Shown: positions 1-9,632 of the stretch, in pieces
Position numbering within the stretch: the first letter of the stretch is position 1
Layout: every line of letters starts with the position of its first letter
Assembly (NCBI GenBank): GCA_025201865.1
Contig: MU603080.1
Span: 1-21,940 of the forward strand
Source: Ramicandelaber brevisporus
Lineage: Eukaryota > Kickxellomycota > Ramicandelaberales > Ramicandelaberaceae
Direction of reading: 5' to 3'
DNA: 21,940 nt
Made by a program: the position numbers and the translations under genes
The notes under the pieces: generated by a model
What the model saw: only the letters and a program-made list of their open reading frames with translations
Databases searched by the model: none
What the model was told of the DNA's origin: nothing

Positions 1-96
1 GCCGCCCACTTCGACCGCTCCAAGCTGCGCGCCGCCATGTGGGGCATCAGCTGGTTCTCCATCCTCGGCCTGTTCATCACGCCGTTCGCCTCGTAA
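1..96 (+). CDS. C-terminal end of a small membrane protein (5' truncated)
   Basis: Frame 1 is open from the window edge to a TAA at 94-96, giving 31 residues. A charged start with two basic residues is followed by a hydrophobic stretch (WGISWFSILGLFITPFA) that ends almost at the stop, so the protein finishes in or just after a membrane helix. Every codon in the fragment ends in C or G, the bias of a highly expressed gene, and the only other place in the window with similar bias is the ADP/ATP carrier at the far end. The size and the bias would suit a small respiratory-chain subunit, but I do not recognise the family and that is inference only. The upstream part lies outside the window. A second frame is also open here but lacks this third-base pattern. 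Confidence 0.5.
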   Translation, partial: AAHFDRSKLRAAMWGISWFSILGLFITPFAS

Positions 97-826
97 ACTC
101 TCTTTCTCATTCACCTCTTCTGTTACTCATTTATAATTCATTCTTTCAATTATTCATTCATATTTGATTGATTGTTTAATACTCGTGGCAATTTTACTCT
201 TCAATCACAGCTCCGATGGAACAATCGCTGCTTTGTTCCCAAAAATCGAGAAGCACTTTGCTATGGTAATCCCAGCTCGGTGACAATCAATTTTATGGCA
301 TGTCAAAACCCCTTGCATCAGTCCATTCCTTATCTCAGTTTAATCCAAAGCGATTACCCAGCGGCCAAGTGTCCTCTCAACACCTGTTCATATTCCCCCC
401 CATTCATAGGTGTTGAAGTTCTATATTTGATTAGCCATCAACCTTTCCCAGCTGTATACAGTCTCCTGCAAGGTGCTCAAATTGCATGACTGGAAGACCA
501 ACTCTATTGACTTTGAATCGCGAAATGTAGGCTGACTGAGCTGTTTGTGGGTCTTTTACACTTCCCACACGCACACACACTTCCCCGCTACATTTCGCTC
601 TTTACTATGTAGTGTTGAGAGAGTATTTTTATACCAAGTGACTACAAGTGGGTTCCGGACATTCTATCAAAGTAAATTCACATAATAACTAGTCTCTGTC
701 TCACACACAACTAGTTCCTTGCTTTTACCCTTCCCATTCTTCCACTCTTACCTTTCTTTATTTTGACACTGTTGTTTGCAAACTACCTTGTATCAATACT
801 CTTTTTTATTATCAATTACAGACAAC
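97..826. other. Intergenic region upstream of the membrane protein gene
   Basis: No convincing gene was found in this 730-base stretch. The longest frame (172-489, 105 codons) has no signal sequence, domain or codon bias. The right half holds a TATA-like patch near 626-633 (tattttta), CA-rich runs, and a perfect 11-base inverted repeat (520-530 and 588-598). A pyrimidine stretch ending in ATTACAG at 815-821 lies just before the next start codon and could be an acceptor for a short leader intron, but I cannot pair it with a donor. Probably the 3' UTR of the left gene plus the promoter and leader of the gene starting at 827. Confidence 0.5.
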
Positions 827-2185
827 ATGCAACTTCTATCGTTATTCACAGTGCTTTTCACCCTGACGTTCTCTCTTTTTGTCGTTAGTAGTGTCAGTGC
901 TTCACTGCTTGATCGCCCATTCGCTGCCCCACTTGCACTCTCACCAGAATCGCTCCCATTCCTTTCACCAGTTGTTCGTCTCATTCCGATATCTGGCAAT
1001 GGTTCCAATAAAGTTGGGTTCAACCGTATCCTTGCCTCGGGTTTAGTTATCAGTCCTACAACTTTCATTACCAACAGCAACATCCCAAAGACGATAAGTG
1101 ACGATAAGAGTGGAGGTGTATTCGTCCATGTGGCACCTGGAAGCACAATCGATATGAGAGATGACTCTAAATACAAACCAGCTCAATTCATGGCTCTCAA
1201 TAATGACTCCATATCATCAACTTCATCAACTCCATCGGACTTGTTGAATCCGTCGTTTGGAATCGGAACGTTAAACAGTACAGTGGATTCACCAGCCGTT
1301 ATCAGTTATCTTGACAAGATTAAATTCGTCAACACCAGTACAATAAATGATGGCGACAAATTTACAGTGGTTAGGTGGGATATGCAGAACAATACTGACG
1401 AATCAAAGTTCGTTATACCATTTATGATTCGAGATGCGGTTTTGTTGAACGATAGTGATTGCAACAAATTGTTCACAAAGTACAATACTAGCGGCTTTGG
1501 TCCTCACCGCGGCGGACGTTACATGTGTACTCAATCCACAATAGCGGAAAAGTGTGATGATATCTTTGACAATATATCGATTCTTTTGAAATCTGCGTCT
1601 ACTGACCAGAATGCAGATCCTGCGGCTAAAGATGACATTAACATTGCAGGTATCGATTTTAGTACAAAATGTGAAGGAACTCGAATGTACAAGATGTGGG
1701 TGCAACCAGCATATTTTGTAGGGAAGATTGCAGAGTATATAAACGTTGGGACAGACAAGTTCATGCTGCCGACCAGATCAAGTAGTAGTAAGTTGTCCAG
1801 TGGTGCTATCGTGGGAATTGTGGTGGGCAGCATAGTGTTCATTGCTTTGGTTATTGCGGTCATAGTGTACATTGTGAGACGTCGTGGCCGTGAAAGCCGC
1901 AGAATGGCGGCCGAGCAAACAGCTGTGATCAAGGATTTGAACAACTTGATCACTCGCATCGAACAACCAGTCACATCGGGTTATGAACTTTACAATGAAT
2001 ATGGTGGTGCAGTTTACTACGTTCCGGTTACAGTAACGGGTGTTGAATCAAGTTTGCCGGATGGTGCACAGACTAACCAAGCTTACGGACAGCAGCGAGA
2101 AAGTGTCGAGATGGATACACTCCAGTGGTCATCGCCAGTTCTCACAAACACTAACTCTCCTCATGTTCCATCCCAGACAATATAA
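827..2185 (+). CDS. Type I membrane protein with trypsin-like (probably catalytically dead) ectodomain
   Basis: 452 aa from the ATG at 827; the frame extends about 50 bases further upstream but only to a TTG. Residues 1-25 form a clear signal peptide. Residues 45-310 are an ectodomain with eight or so N-glycosylation sequons and four cysteines (212, 234, 243, 282). Residues 326-350 form one membrane helix followed by RRRGR, giving a type I topology with a tail of about 100 residues that contains several tyrosines. The order of ectodomain elements recalls chymotrypsin-family (S1) proteases: SGLVISPTTFITN for the catalytic-His strand, CNKLF, YMC, a cysteine at 243 where CxGDSGG would stand, and AGIDFSTKC followed by YFVGKIAEYI for the C-terminal strand and helix. 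The catalytic His, Asp and Ser all appear absent (TNSN, PSFGIG, CDDIFD), so if the fold is right this is a pseudo-protease, perhaps a surface receptor or adhesion molecule. The topology is well supported; the fold is an alignment by eye. Confidence 0.75.
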   Translation: MQLLSLFTVLFTLTFSLFVVSSVSASLLDRPFAAPLALSPESLPFLSPVVRLIPISGNGSNKVGFNRILASGLVISPTTFITNSNIPKTISDDKSGGVFVHVAPGSTIDMRDDSKYKPAQFMALNNDSISSTSSTPSDLLNPSFGIGTLNSTVDSPAVISYLDKIKFVNTSTINDGDKFTVVRWDMQNNTDESKFVIPFMIRDAVLLNDSDCNKLFTKYNTSGFGPHRGGRYMCTQSTIAEKCDDIFDNISILLKSASTDQNADPAAKDDINIAGIDFSTKCEGTRMYKMWVQPAYFVGKIAEYINVGTDKFMLPTRSSSSKLSSGAIVGIVVGSIVFIALVIAVIVYIVRRRGRESRRMAAEQTAVIKDLNNLITRIEQPVTSGYELYNEYGGAVYYVPVTVTGVESSLPDGAQTNQAYGQQRESVEMDTLQWSSPVLTNTNSPHVPSQTI

Positions 2186-2436
2186 ACAAGCTGTCATTCC
2201 TCTATTATTATTGTTTTTTCTCAAGTAATGAGCACAATTTAACCTGCTGACTTGTGCTGTTGCTGCAATGAACAGGCTGGTGAACATTACAGCGTGACAG
2301 GCGAAGAAGAAGAATGCAATCAAAGTCACATTTCTCCCGTCCAATCGTAGTCGTAACTGTTACTTCCTTCACTCTCGCGCTCTTTATCATCCAACATTGA
2401 CTTTCAAGATTATATTTCTTACTACGGCCAGCCGAA

Positions 2437-4104
2437 ATGACCACCCCGTTGCTCATCAGAGCGCATCGTCTTGCCAATCAAGCCGTCGACTGCGAGCAAG
2501 TTCGAGATTGGGCATCTGCCAGGTCTGCCCACGAAGCTGCTCGGGACTTGTTTCGCCAGTGTTCAACATCTTCATCAGCACGCTCTCAAGATGCGGCAGT
2601 TCGGTCAGCATTGACTATATTGGCAGATAAGCACGACCACCGTGCAAAAGAGATGGAGATGTTTATACAGCAGGAGGCGATGAGATCGGCAGCTGTTGCA
2701 GCAGCGGCGACGGATGAATTGGAGCTACTAGCCGCGCCAGTTAATGAAGTGGAAGGCGTTGAAACACAACAACAGCAGCAACAAACGGGAAAGAAGCAGC
2801 AGCAACAACAACAGCAACAACATGAGGCATTGTTGGTGAGTTCAGCGGAGCTCAGTGATATGAGATCAGATACATCATCGAGCACAGGAAGAGCTGTAAC
2901 AACAACGGCAGCAACAACAACGGCAGCGTCACCAATGATGGCTGGGGCAACAACAGCAACAGCAACGACAGAGATTGGTGATCCAATTGATACATTTTGG
3001 GCAAGTATTGAAGGTTTGCTCAATAAACTGCCGCTTGGACGAACAAAGGCATCGGCACGGCCAACAAACGTTGGTGGTTTGACTGCGCCGCCACCAGCAA
3101 CACCGCTTGGATCATCACGGCGAATGCTGGAATCACACTATCCAGGCAGCGATGGTTTGGTGGTTGGTTCATACTACGTTGTGCCTGGTGGACGACATCC
3201 TTCGTCATCCACATCGGCAGCATCATCTTCACGAGGAAATCCAGCATCAATGCAATCAATGGGTGCTGCATTGGCGTTTGGATCAGACCTGAAACCAGCT
3301 TTACCACCGCGTCGTGAACAACAACAGCAACAGCAGCAGCAGCAGCAACCTATGGTTGATTCCATTTTGGCAGAGAATGCTCAGCTGCATGAAACGAATC
3401 GCGCGTTGATGGCTCGAATTGCTCAGCTCGAGACAGCCGAGCACGAAAACTCGCTCTTATTGCACAGCATTGCCAACTTCAAACAGGAGCTGCAGTCTCA
3501 GGCCAGGTCAGCTCGCAAGTCGCATGGAATGATGATGAGTAGATTGATGACCCAAAGCATTCATCCGCAGTCATTACATGCCTCTCGATATCAACCCACA
3601 ATCGCAGCGGCATCTTCGGCAGCAGCCACGACTCGCAAATCAGATCAACATCATACAGAGAATAGCAAGAGACGACAGGGATCATCATCGAAACGCACCG
3701 AGGAGGATTCCGATGTCACAGCAGAAAATGGAAGCCACCAAATGCTCAGGCAGCAAGTCACACAGCTGAATACAGAGAACGAGGCACTTCGGAAAGAATT
3801 GGCTGGATTTAAGGCACAATGGACTCAATTAAAAGAACATGCGCGCCGCAAGCGAGGTGCATCCACCAACCGCCAGCAACAGCAACAGCAACAGCAAGAA
3901 CAAGAGCAAGAACAATCGCGTGGAAACGATGGATCGGCGACGACAAAGACAACTACTACGGCAACGGCAACAACAGCAACAACAGCAACGGCAATCAGTT
4001 CTTTGCAGTCACATCAATCAAATCAGCCAGGTGGTAGTGGTGCCGCTTCAACCTCTGCCAAACAACACCGACACAAACACCGACACCCGCCTACAATTGC
4101 GTAG
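2437..4104 (+). CDS. MIT-domain coiled-coil protein, probable Atg38/NRBF2-like autophagy factor
   Basis: 555 aa. Residues 5-80 form a helical hairpin typical of MIT domains, with a pattern like AHRLANQA..DWASARSAHEAA and then ALTILADKHDHRAKEME, as in the N-terminus of Atg38/NRBF2. Further family-like marks are an FWASIEGLLNKL segment (about 186-197), a short YYVVP motif (about 245), and a coiled coil at about 306-360 beginning AENAQLHETN. A second coiled coil lies near 433-470. Known members bridge the Vps34-Vps15 and Atg14-Beclin halves of PI3-kinase complex I and promote autophagosome formation; this role is inferred here. The protein is longer than usual for the family because of inserted glutamine, threonine/alanine and serine tracts (for example residues near 109-130 and 289-305, and 486-498). 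It lies 251 bases downstream of the membrane protein on the same strand. Other MIT-coiled-coil proteins remain possible. Confidence 0.6.
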   Translation: MTTPLLIRAHRLANQAVDCEQVRDWASARSAHEAARDLFRQCSTSSSARSQDAAVRSALTILADKHDHRAKEMEMFIQQEAMRSAAVAAAATDELELLAAPVNEVEGVETQQQQQQTGKKQQQQQQQQHEALLVSSAELSDMRSDTSSSTGRAVTTTAATTTAASPMMAGATTATATTEIGDPIDTFWASIEGLLNKLPLGRTKASARPTNVGGLTAPPPATPLGSSRRMLESHYPGSDGLVVGSYYVVPGGRHPSSSTSAASSSRGNPASMQSMGAALAFGSDLKPALPPRREQQQQQQQQQQPMVDSILAENAQLHETNRALMARIAQLETAEHENSLLLHSIANFKQELQSQARSARKSHGMMMSRLMTQSIHPQSLHASRYQPTIAAASSAAATTRKSDQHHTENSKRRQGSSSKRTEEDSDVTAENGSHQMLRQQVTQLNTENEALRKELAGFKAQWTQLKEHARRKRGASTNRQQQQQQQQEQEQEQSRGNDGSATTKTTTTATATTATTATAISSLQSHQSNQPGGSGAASTSAKQHRHKHRHPPTIA

Positions 4105-4125
4105 GAGGACCGAGAATCGACACTC

Positions 4126-4160
4126 CACTCACTCACTCACTCACTCACTCACTCACTCAC
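4126..4160. repeat. CTCA tetranucleotide microsatellite
   Basis: About 35 bases of uninterrupted ACTC/CTCA units, starting 22 bases after the stop codon of the Atg38-like gene, followed by CACA-rich sequence. It lies in the 3' flank. Confidence 0.9.
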
Positions 4161-5629
4161 CCCGCTCACACACACGAACACACACGAACGCACAGTCTGG
4201 GCACCTTTTGTTTATCCCATGCTTCTTAGAGTTGATTCGTTCTTCTGCATTTATTTTTTTTTTACAAGAAATTGTTACACCAAATCTTGTACATGTGTGT
4301 TCCCGATGGGACATATTTTGCGCGCCGACGATAAAGTATTGAAAAAGAAAACACCAAACTCAGGTCCCAAATGTTGGCGTCAGCTTTCCAATACACGGCG
4401 TTCTTCTGTGGAATAAAAAGTTTTGTACGACAATTTGAGCTGAGTTTGGAGAGATACTCGATGTCGGTAGCTGCCGCAGCCGTGTTCGTGTGTGTACGTA
4501 TGTGCTCGTGTGCGCGCCTGTATCTGTCCGCATCTGTGCGTGTCTGTGTGTGTGTACCTGTGTCGGTATCAGTCGGCCGTTTGATTTTTAATGCACTTTG
4601 CGAACTGTTCTTGACGTTCTTCAGTAGGGTTCTCTACTGTTCTCATTCTTCCTTCGACGCAGAGTATTTTCGGCTCCACCATCCCACTATCTGCCATTCA
4701 CTGTCCACTCTCTGTCTCTCTCTCTGTCTCTACCTCCTTAGTTATTTTTTTGTCTTTGCTTTTGTTTTTGCTTTTGTTTTTTTTTACATTCGACTGTCGA
4801 TTTTCTGTCCAGGAACGACAGCTCCAGTCAAGCAAGTAAACACACACGTTGGTCACTTTGTTCATTACCGCAGTCGTTCCTATATCGACCTGCCCACACG
4901 GCCCACTCACTCATTCACCTACCCACCCTACTTATTACCGACCAACCTGATCCTATTTTCTGCTTCCATTCTACACTCTGTGCTGTGTTGCGTGCTGTGT
5001 TTTGTATTGTGGTTTTCTTTTTGTTACTCACCATTACGTATCACAATCAATTATAAACGCTTCATCTATATTTCCAAAGGGCTTTTTCTTCTTCCAGTTG
5101 GTGCCACTCCAGTTTTTTTTTCTTTTTGGTTCTCATCCAGTCATTCAACATCTGTCTTCCAGTCTTCATATTTTGAGGTAGCGGCGATCCTGACAGCAAC
5201 ATCTGTATATTCGCAGCAGTATTATATCTTTTTATATCTCACTCCCAGTCTGACAGCACTTCACTCCACTGGCTTTGCCTGTTCTTGCTGTTGCAATCCT
5301 CACCTTTGCCGTCAGTCATACGCACAACTACTTACTATTACTATTGTAGTCGCTGTCGTTGTTGTTGTTTTTCTTTTTTGATAGCGCCTTCCTTTTCCTC
5401 TATCTCTTGCTTTCTGGCTTGGCTCAACTCTCTCCACCTCTTTTGTTCACTGCTCAGGTTGTGCCCAGATTGTGCTCATATTGTGCTTGGTTTGCTTGGT
5501 TTTCTTGGAAAATTGTGCCTTGGCTCTCACGTTCTTGGCATCAGTCTTCTTCCTTCATTCACTCATAAATCGCCATCAGCTCCATTCATCACCACTGCAC
5601 GAATACTCCGCAGTTCCTTCCGTCGTGCG

Positions 5630-5649
5630 TTCCTTCCTTCCTTCCTTCC
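5630..5649. repeat. TTCC tetranucleotide microsatellite
   Basis: Five consecutive TTCC units inside the pyrimidine-rich leader region; consistent with the overall C+T strand bias rather than an independent element. Confidence 0.85.
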
Positions 5650-5797
5650 CTCATCATTCCGTACTCAGCCACTTGCCCTCCTCCTTCCGTGGTTTGCCAT
5701 CTTCTGCCATCCTTTCATACGCACAAATTACACTCACTCTCTTTGCACGGACCAAAGAGTCTTCTACGCGATCATTCGTGGGCTTTATTTAGGATAT

Positions 5798-7141
5798 AGG
5801 TACGTTCATAGTGTCAGTCTCCACATGCTTGCATCATTCGTGCGTTGATCTCTTTTTCCATCATGCTTTCCCCCGTACTAGAACCAGTAGCAGCCATCCT
5901 CATACCACGAGTTCCGTTGCATTTTGCCGAGTTCATTCGCCAGCTGAATGCATTCCAACCGATTATAGCGCGAGATTGCCGAAGTCATTCGACCATCTCC
6001 GCTTCGGTCATTTTTTTATTTCTTTCTTTGGTCACACAAGCAAAACTCAGCTGGGCTTGATCCAATCATAACCCTTCGATACAAAATACGGCAACTTTAT
6101 TTGATACCTCCTTTCCTGCTTGCTTGCTTACCTGCTTGCTCGTGCTCGTGTCTCCTCGCTCACTCACCCACTCACTCACTCAACCGTCAACACTCGCGAT
6201 CCCCGCCTGAATATCATCTCCCCCTCTCTTTGCTTGTTTGCTGCCGCCGCTGCTACAGTGTTTTGATTTCTTTCTCCGACTGCATCTCCTATTTTCTTTT
6301 CATATCCATTGCTTGCTCCTCGTGCCGGAATTGCTGCCACCTCTTTTTTGCAGTTGACTAGTGTGAGTTGTATGTTCCATACTGTACTGAACGACCGTCG
6401 GCTCTACTGTGCTTGTGCTTGTGCTTGTGTGTGTATTTGACACTCTTCGCCTATACGCAGTCCTTCGCTTCTCCCCCTCGCCCCCAACTATAGTACCACT
6501 ACTACCACCACCACTGCCACCTTTGTCCACAGTCTTTGTATCGGATTCGTTCTGCGCATTGACGCACATTGTTGAGTGAGTCTTTTTTTCTTCCTCTTCT
6601 CGCCTCCCCTCCTCCAATACTCGACTGTGCTGCGCTATTGCAGCGTTGCTGTAGTGTGCATCCATCCTTCGTGTGGTGGTGGCTCTATACTTTTTTTTTT
6701 TGGCATAGTCCGCCTTGTGTTGTTGTTGTTGTGTTACAGGCTGTCTTGTTCCACTATACTTCGGCTTTATATTCGTACTCACAGTCTTCGTCTTCCACAT
6801 CGTCTCGCGTGTGTGTGTGCGTGTGTATGTATGTTCGCCTAGTCACACACACTCACCCACCCACTCACTTCTCTTTCTTTCTCTCTCTCATATACATCCT
6901 GCCAGTCAGTCTCACATTTACACAAAACGTATTTCCCTATCAACCAACCGGCTTGCCGACTGTCTGCCGTGGCTTTCCGCTGCCTCTTTTGCTGTTCTTT
7001 ATCGAAGCCTATCGAACTATATACTGTACTGTATACGCTGACATCAACTCTCCGCTCCTCTTACTATTATTATTTTCTTGGTTGCTGTATTTCGTCATCT
7101 CCACCGTTTATCTGACTTGAACGTTCCTCCTCTTATTGCAG
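5798..7141 (+). other. Possible 5' leader intron of the GLI-like gene
   Basis: A donor-like AG|GTACGT at 5798-5805 and an acceptor TTATTGCAG ending at 7141, with a branch-like CTGAC about 25-30 bases upstream of it, could bound an intron of about 1.34 kb in the 5' UTR. The acceptor is the stronger end. Other donors such as GTGAGT at 6362 or 6575 are equally possible, so the left boundary is a guess. Confidence 0.2.
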
Positions 7142-7310
7142 ACTATTGGTGCGTGTATTTGTGTGTGGTTTGCAAGTGCAAGTGCGTTCCTGGTTCGTTC
7201 CTTGCTTATTCTCGCTAGCTCGACTTTCCCCCTTCTTTCTGCTCCCCTTACTACAGCAAATCTACCACCACCACCACCACCTCCTCGACAGACCGAAAGA
7301 CAACCCGAAA

Positions 7311-7335
7311 GACAGACAGGCAGACAGACAGACAG
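7311..7335. repeat. ACAG tetranucleotide repeat in the leader
   Basis: Six imperfect GACA/ACAG units just before the start codon of the GLI-like factor, following a CCA run at about 7265-7282. On the sense strand this would give a purine-rich, weakly structured end to the 5' UTR. Confidence 0.8.
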
Positions 7336-7360
7336 TACTGTACACAAGCGATAGCTCGAG

Positions 7361-8113
7361 ATGACAACGACTGCCACTGCAACTTCGGCCGCGAGTGCGG
7401 CAGCTTTGATTAAAGACGACTTGAGCGCCGCTGCTCAGTCTGCCGTTGCCAGCAAAGTATCGGTTGACACGCCCTCTTCGACAACAGATGGTAGCTATGA
7501 AGTATCAACATCATCGGTTGTTTCTTCGGAAAGTGGATCGCCCCCTAGTCATCAGAATCATCATCATCAAGCAAATCATCAAGCACATCATCAAGTTCAG
7601 TCGTATCAAATCGAGCATCAGGCTGCGACTGCCTTGTTTCAGCAGCCACAGTCATCACTATTGTCTCCACTCACCCAGTCCATCACAACCACTCCAGCAG
7701 TCAACAGCGCATTTTATACTGGAAATTTGATGCCGAATGCAGCACTGTCAACACCAGCAGTCGGTCCATTCACATTATCGCCACATTCAAATCCGCCCAA
7801 CTCGACCAGCATAATGTCAACATTGATGCCTCCAGCGCAGCAAGACTACACATTGCCGATGGGAGTTGGAGCAGTGTCTGGACTGAGCGGAATTGGAGGC
7901 AACAATGCGTTCACAGGATCAAATCCACTGCTTGGCCCTCAAGTGTCAGTTCCTACATTGTCTGCTTTTGGTATTGAGCTTCCTTCTGCTCAACAAGTGC
8001 CAATCCAGCAATCACTTGGTGCAACTGGACTATTCTTGGACGGCACATTGGCTGGCAGCATTCCATCGAATCAGTCGGCTGCTGGCATTGCAGCTGCACT
8101 GGGCACATCTCTT

Positions 8114-8152
<39 letters not shown>

Positions 8153-9599
8153 CAACAGTCTTCAATGTTCCAAATACCCCACAACAGTATTCAAACATCG
8201 ATTGCGGCTGCGGCCGCCGCTGCTGCAACTGCTGCCATCCAACAACAACAGCAACAGCAACAAAATAATGGACTATTACTTACGGCACCTCTCACATCAC
8301 CTGGAGTGCGTCCAATGCCTGATTTGGCATCAACTGCAGCGGCTGCGGCGGCTGCAATGGCGTCGGTTGTTCCACCAGGCAGTGGCTTCCTGCGTCCAAT
8401 ACCAACTGGATTCGGCACAAGTGGACTGGGCAGTACAGACATCACACCGTTTATTACACCAGCATTACTGCCACAAATTGATGCATCGCCGATGACTACG
8501 TTCCAACCAATGATTGGCCAGTCACCCGCATTTAACTCTGTATTAGAGTCACCAATGTTCAGGCTAAATATGGGAAATGGTGGATCACTGCAATCTCCCA
8601 ATATCAATCATCCATTGAGAACGCCTTCTTCACTTGTGTCAAGAACACTCTCTCCACGCACAATGTATATTGAAGGAAATGGTGACTACTCGCCCATTGT
8701 ACATCCACGCGCACCTTTCCAGGCCCAGAGATCACATCCTTACGCTCCGCCTGGTGTATCCAACACTCTCTCAAACTCTACAGAGAAGAACAATGCCAAT
8801 GGCAGCAATAATAGCAGCAATAGCAATACACTGTCAACAACAGCCGCAGCACGGAGAGTTTCGTCAGTTCGTGGAAGGAAAAAGAACGATGCCATTGATT
8901 TGGTTGCAGCCAGACTGCAAGCAAGACGCGAAAAGAGATCAAATTCAGAAATGTTTACTGATGGATTAATTAATACTGCTCATCCAACAATCAGCAATGA
9001 ATCAACTACTCCTGGTGGCATTATTGATCCGCGCGATCGTTCAAGATCAAGCCTAAGTGGATTGGTTAACAGCAACAATAACAATAATAACATTGGTATC
9101 AATAATATCCATGGTGTTAATGACAACCAGCTGCTTCCGCTCAGCCACACTAGCAACACTGTTCCAGGCACAGGCGGACTGACTCCATCTAGTCACTCTG
9201 TGGTTGCAGCGGCGGCTGCGGCGGCTGCGGCTGCTGCTGCTGCTGCCGCGGCATCTGGATTCAATGGATCTCATTCAGCTCACCAGACACCCCAGTCATT
9301 CTTACACATGGCTGGACTGGATCCACGCAACCACATGTCCCCAGTCAGTTTGCCTCCGCGTGCACTCCCAACTGGGCCAGCGCTTGGTGGAGACCCAGTA
9401 GCTGACTTTGTTGCAGGCGTCGGTGGTCTTGGTGGGCTTGGAGGGCTTGGTGGATTTTATGGACAGAACCCATATCAGCCATATGCAGATCCTTCATTTG
9501 GCTACACTGCCGTTGCTGCCGCTGCTGCCGCTGCTGTCGCGGCCGCCACTCAACAACAACAGCAGCTCAACTTGCTTAATGAGGCTGAAGCCAGCGCAA

Positions 9600-9632
<33 letters not shown>

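Larger units (their letters stand above)
4105..7360. other. 3.2-kb pyrimidine-rich gene-poor region, probable promoter and long leader of the GLI-like gene
   Basis: No protein or RNA gene recognised. The plus strand is strongly C+T-biased over most of the interval, which opens long spurious frames (the largest, 4371-5381, is low-complexity Ser/Cys/Phe/Leu/Val). It holds tetranucleotide tracts at 4126-4160 (CTCA), 5630-5649 (TTCC) and 7311-7335 (ACAG), and GT-rich runs near 4480-4560 and 6810-6835. An AATAAA at 4412-4417 could serve the upstream gene. A good acceptor-like end with branch-like CTGAC (about 7112-7116) and TTATTGCAG (ending 7141) lies 219 bases before the next start codon, and AG|GTACGT at 5798-5805 is one possible donor, so a leader intron is plausible. 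The AG-rich end 7304-7335 lies next to the coding start. Confidence 0.5.

Noticed and set aside
172-489. 105-codon frame in the left intergenic region
   Set aside because: It starts at a non-ATG codon, has no recognisable motif, and its base composition matches non-coding flanks.
776-826. Upstream extension of the membrane protein frame
   Set aside because: It begins at TTG; the signal peptide starts cleanly at the ATG at 827.
4371-5381. 336-codon plus-strand open frame in the pyrimidine-rich region
   Set aside because: Composition is Ser/Phe/Leu/Cys/Val-rich as expected from C+T-rich DNA in any frame; no domain and no codon pattern. Neighbouring frames are equally open.
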